Part shown: positions 6,748-7,672 of the stretch, piece by piece
How the letters are laid out: each line of letters opens with the position of its first letter
Position numbering within the stretch: position 1 is the stretch's first letter
Source: JBBRNH01 sp038230415
GTDB lineage: Bacteria; Bacteroidota; Bacteroidia; Cytophagales; Spirosomataceae
NCBI GenBank assembly: GCA_038230415.1
Contig: JBBRNH010000139.1
Span: forward strand, 1-7,672
Reading direction: 5' to 3'
DNA length: 7,672 nucleotides
Position numbers and translations under genes: made by a program
Notes under the pieces: model-generated
The model's input: the letters and a program-made list of their open reading frames with translations, nothing else
Told to the model about the DNA's origin: nothing
Databases searched by the model: none

Positions 6748-6822
6748 GTTTGTCATTCCGACGATGGGAGCAATCTGTTTTGTCGTGCCAAATAGATTCC
6801 TCCTATCGTCGGAATGACAAAC
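6748..6822. repeat. 75-bp near-perfect inverted repeat (REP/MITE-like hairpin)
   Basis: Positions 6748-6765 (GTTTGTCATTCCGACGAT) pair perfectly with 6805-6822. The stem continues inward to about 6783/6787 with G-T pairs at 6766/6804, 6777/6793 and 6783/6787 and mismatches at 6771/6799 and 6781/6789, leaving a tiny loop. The sequence style (GTCATTCCGACGA, GGAGGAATCT) resembles dispersed intergenic palindromes found in many copies in Cytophagales genomes; that is from memory. A 7-bp direct repeat AATAGTT (6744-6750 and 6831-6837) flanks it, overlapping the left arm by three bases, and could be an insertion footprint. It could also act as an RNA hairpin after the Rad52-like gene. No T-run follows, so a classical intrinsic terminator is unlikely. 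Confidence 0.85.
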
Positions 6823-6883
6823 CAAAGAAGAATAGTTACAAGCCAATACTTATCTTATCTTGCGGTTCTTAACTTTCTGAACC

Positions 6884-7672
6884 GTGACAAACCCCCTTTT
6901 TATCCTCGGCGTTCTCTGCCTGAACGTTGTTATCTGCGAATGGCTCAGTAAAAAACCGGGTTTCAGCCATATCGGTACGGCTTTATTGGTGATAGTGCTG
7001 ACGGCCATCGAGTCTAATTTCGGGCTGATTCCCACCACCGAGGTCCCCGTTTACGACGGTATTTTCAGCTACCTCGCGCCCATCGCGTTATTTCTGCTGC
7101 TGTTGAGTGTCAATCTCAAAGACCTCAAACAAGCCGGACTACCCACCCTGACGATGTACCTGACCGGCTCCGTAGCCGTAATTATCGGCGTACTCATCAG
7201 CGTTTGGCTCTTTGATGCCCGCACCTCCGTTGGGCCATTGTATTACGCGCTGGCCGGGATGTTTACCGGAACGTACATCGGTGGCAGCGTGAATTTCCAC
7301 GCCGTTGCCCTGCACTATGGCGTATCGAAAGCGGGAAACCTGTTCATTGCCGCCACTGCCGCCGACAATATCATGACCACGCTCTGGATGATGGCAAGTA
7401 TTGCCCTGCCGCGTCTGTTGCAGGGCTGGTTTCCCAGAAAAAAGGCAATGGCCGGTTCAATTCCCCAATTGGTGTTGTCACAAACTGAGGAGCCGGAATT
7501 GGAACCTGTACCGTCAACCATCGAACCACAAACATCAACCCTGTTTTCTGATGCGGATACCCTCACCCCCAACGACTTAGCCAAACTGCTGACGCTCAGT
7601 TTTGCCGCGCTCTGGGCCTCCAAACAAATTGCTGCATTCGTGCCGGGGTTGCCGTTTGTGCTGGTTTTAACA
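6884..7672 (+). CDS. DUF819-family integral membrane protein (3' end missing)
   Basis: An open frame from GTG 6884 runs 263 codons to the window edge. An in-frame TGA at 6878-6880 makes GTG the first possible start; TATCTTGC at 6856-6863 is a weak -7 candidate. The product is very hydrophobic, with membrane segments at ~4-20, 29-47, 61-76, 88-110, 117-135 and 151-178. A hydrophilic, Pro/Glu-rich loop (~181-230) follows, and then a new hydrophobic segment begins at the edge. The stretch ALAGMFTGTYIGGSVNFHAVA (122-142, given as family marker region) contains the TGTYIGGSVN motif typical of DUF819 (YjcL-like) proteins, and AADNIMTTLWM (159-169) also fits. DUF819 members look like secondary transporters but their substrate is not established. 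About six more helices would be expected beyond the edge. Confidence 0.85.
   Translation, partial: MTNPLFILGVLCLNVVICEWLSKKPGFSHIGTALLVIVLTAIESNFGLIPTTEVPVYDGIFSYLAPIALFLLLLSVNLKDLKQAGLPTLTMYLTGSVAVIIGVLISVWLFDARTSVGPLYYALAGMFTGTYIGGSVNFHAVALHYGVSKAGNLFIAATAADNIMTTLWMMASIALPRLLQGWFPRKKAMAGSIPQLVLSQTEEPELEPVPSTIEPQTSTLFSDADTLTPNDLAKLLTLSFAALWASKQIAAFVPGLPFVLVLT

Noticed and set aside
6748..6822. Classical rho-independent terminator
   Set aside because: The stem is strong, but the bases after it (CAAAGAAGAATAG) contain no T-run on the plus strand and the length is unusual for a terminator.
7315..7623. Minus-strand frame of 102 codons
   Set aside because: It is antisense to the DUF819 membrane protein, whose own frame is open from 6884 to the edge.

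Overview
The window looks like chromosomal DNA of a member of the Bacteroidota, most likely a Cytophagales bacterium of the Spirosoma/Rudanella/Fibrella kind. This is inferred from a TAnnTTTG-type -7 element next to a start codon, the lack of clear Shine-Dalgarno sequences, the rsmA-mgtE gene pair, Thr/Pro-rich exported lipoproteins, and a modular secreted esterase with a CBM6-like domain. No database search was possible, so the genus is a guess.

Left part, minus strand (1-3634). Three genes run leftward. The first is a small LuxR-type helix-turn-helix protein (3591 to 3238). The second is a Thr/Pro-rich lipoprotein of unknown function (3129 to 2137). The third is a large secreted SGNH/sialate O-acetylesterase-like enzyme with a C-terminal CBM6-like module (2069 to the left edge, incomplete). 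Two features stand out. A run of 10 G at 3597-3606 sits at the very start of the regulator gene and puts its best ATG (3634) one base out of frame. A 46-bp composite dyad at 3186-3231, made of two 14-bp palindromes, abuts a plausible promoter for the lipoprotein gene. Together they suggest a locally regulated, possibly phase-variable, envelope/glycan locus. That is a hypothesis built on sequence layout only.

Middle part, plus strand (3635-6102). A 279-bp divergent intergenic region ends in four copies of a 7-bp repeat. It is followed by rsmA (ksgA, 16S rRNA dimethyladenosine transferase), whose start lies just behind a perfect -7 box, and then mgtE (Mg2+ channel/transporter) only 2 bp downstream, so the two are very likely co-transcribed.

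Right part, plus strand (6103-7672). A small Rad52/DdrA-like single-strand-annealing protein (6210-6728) is followed by a 75-bp near-perfect hairpin that resembles a dispersed REP/MITE-like element. The last gene is a DUF819-family membrane protein with a GTG start (6884), cut by the right edge. No RNA genes, CRISPR array, transposase or phage genes were seen.
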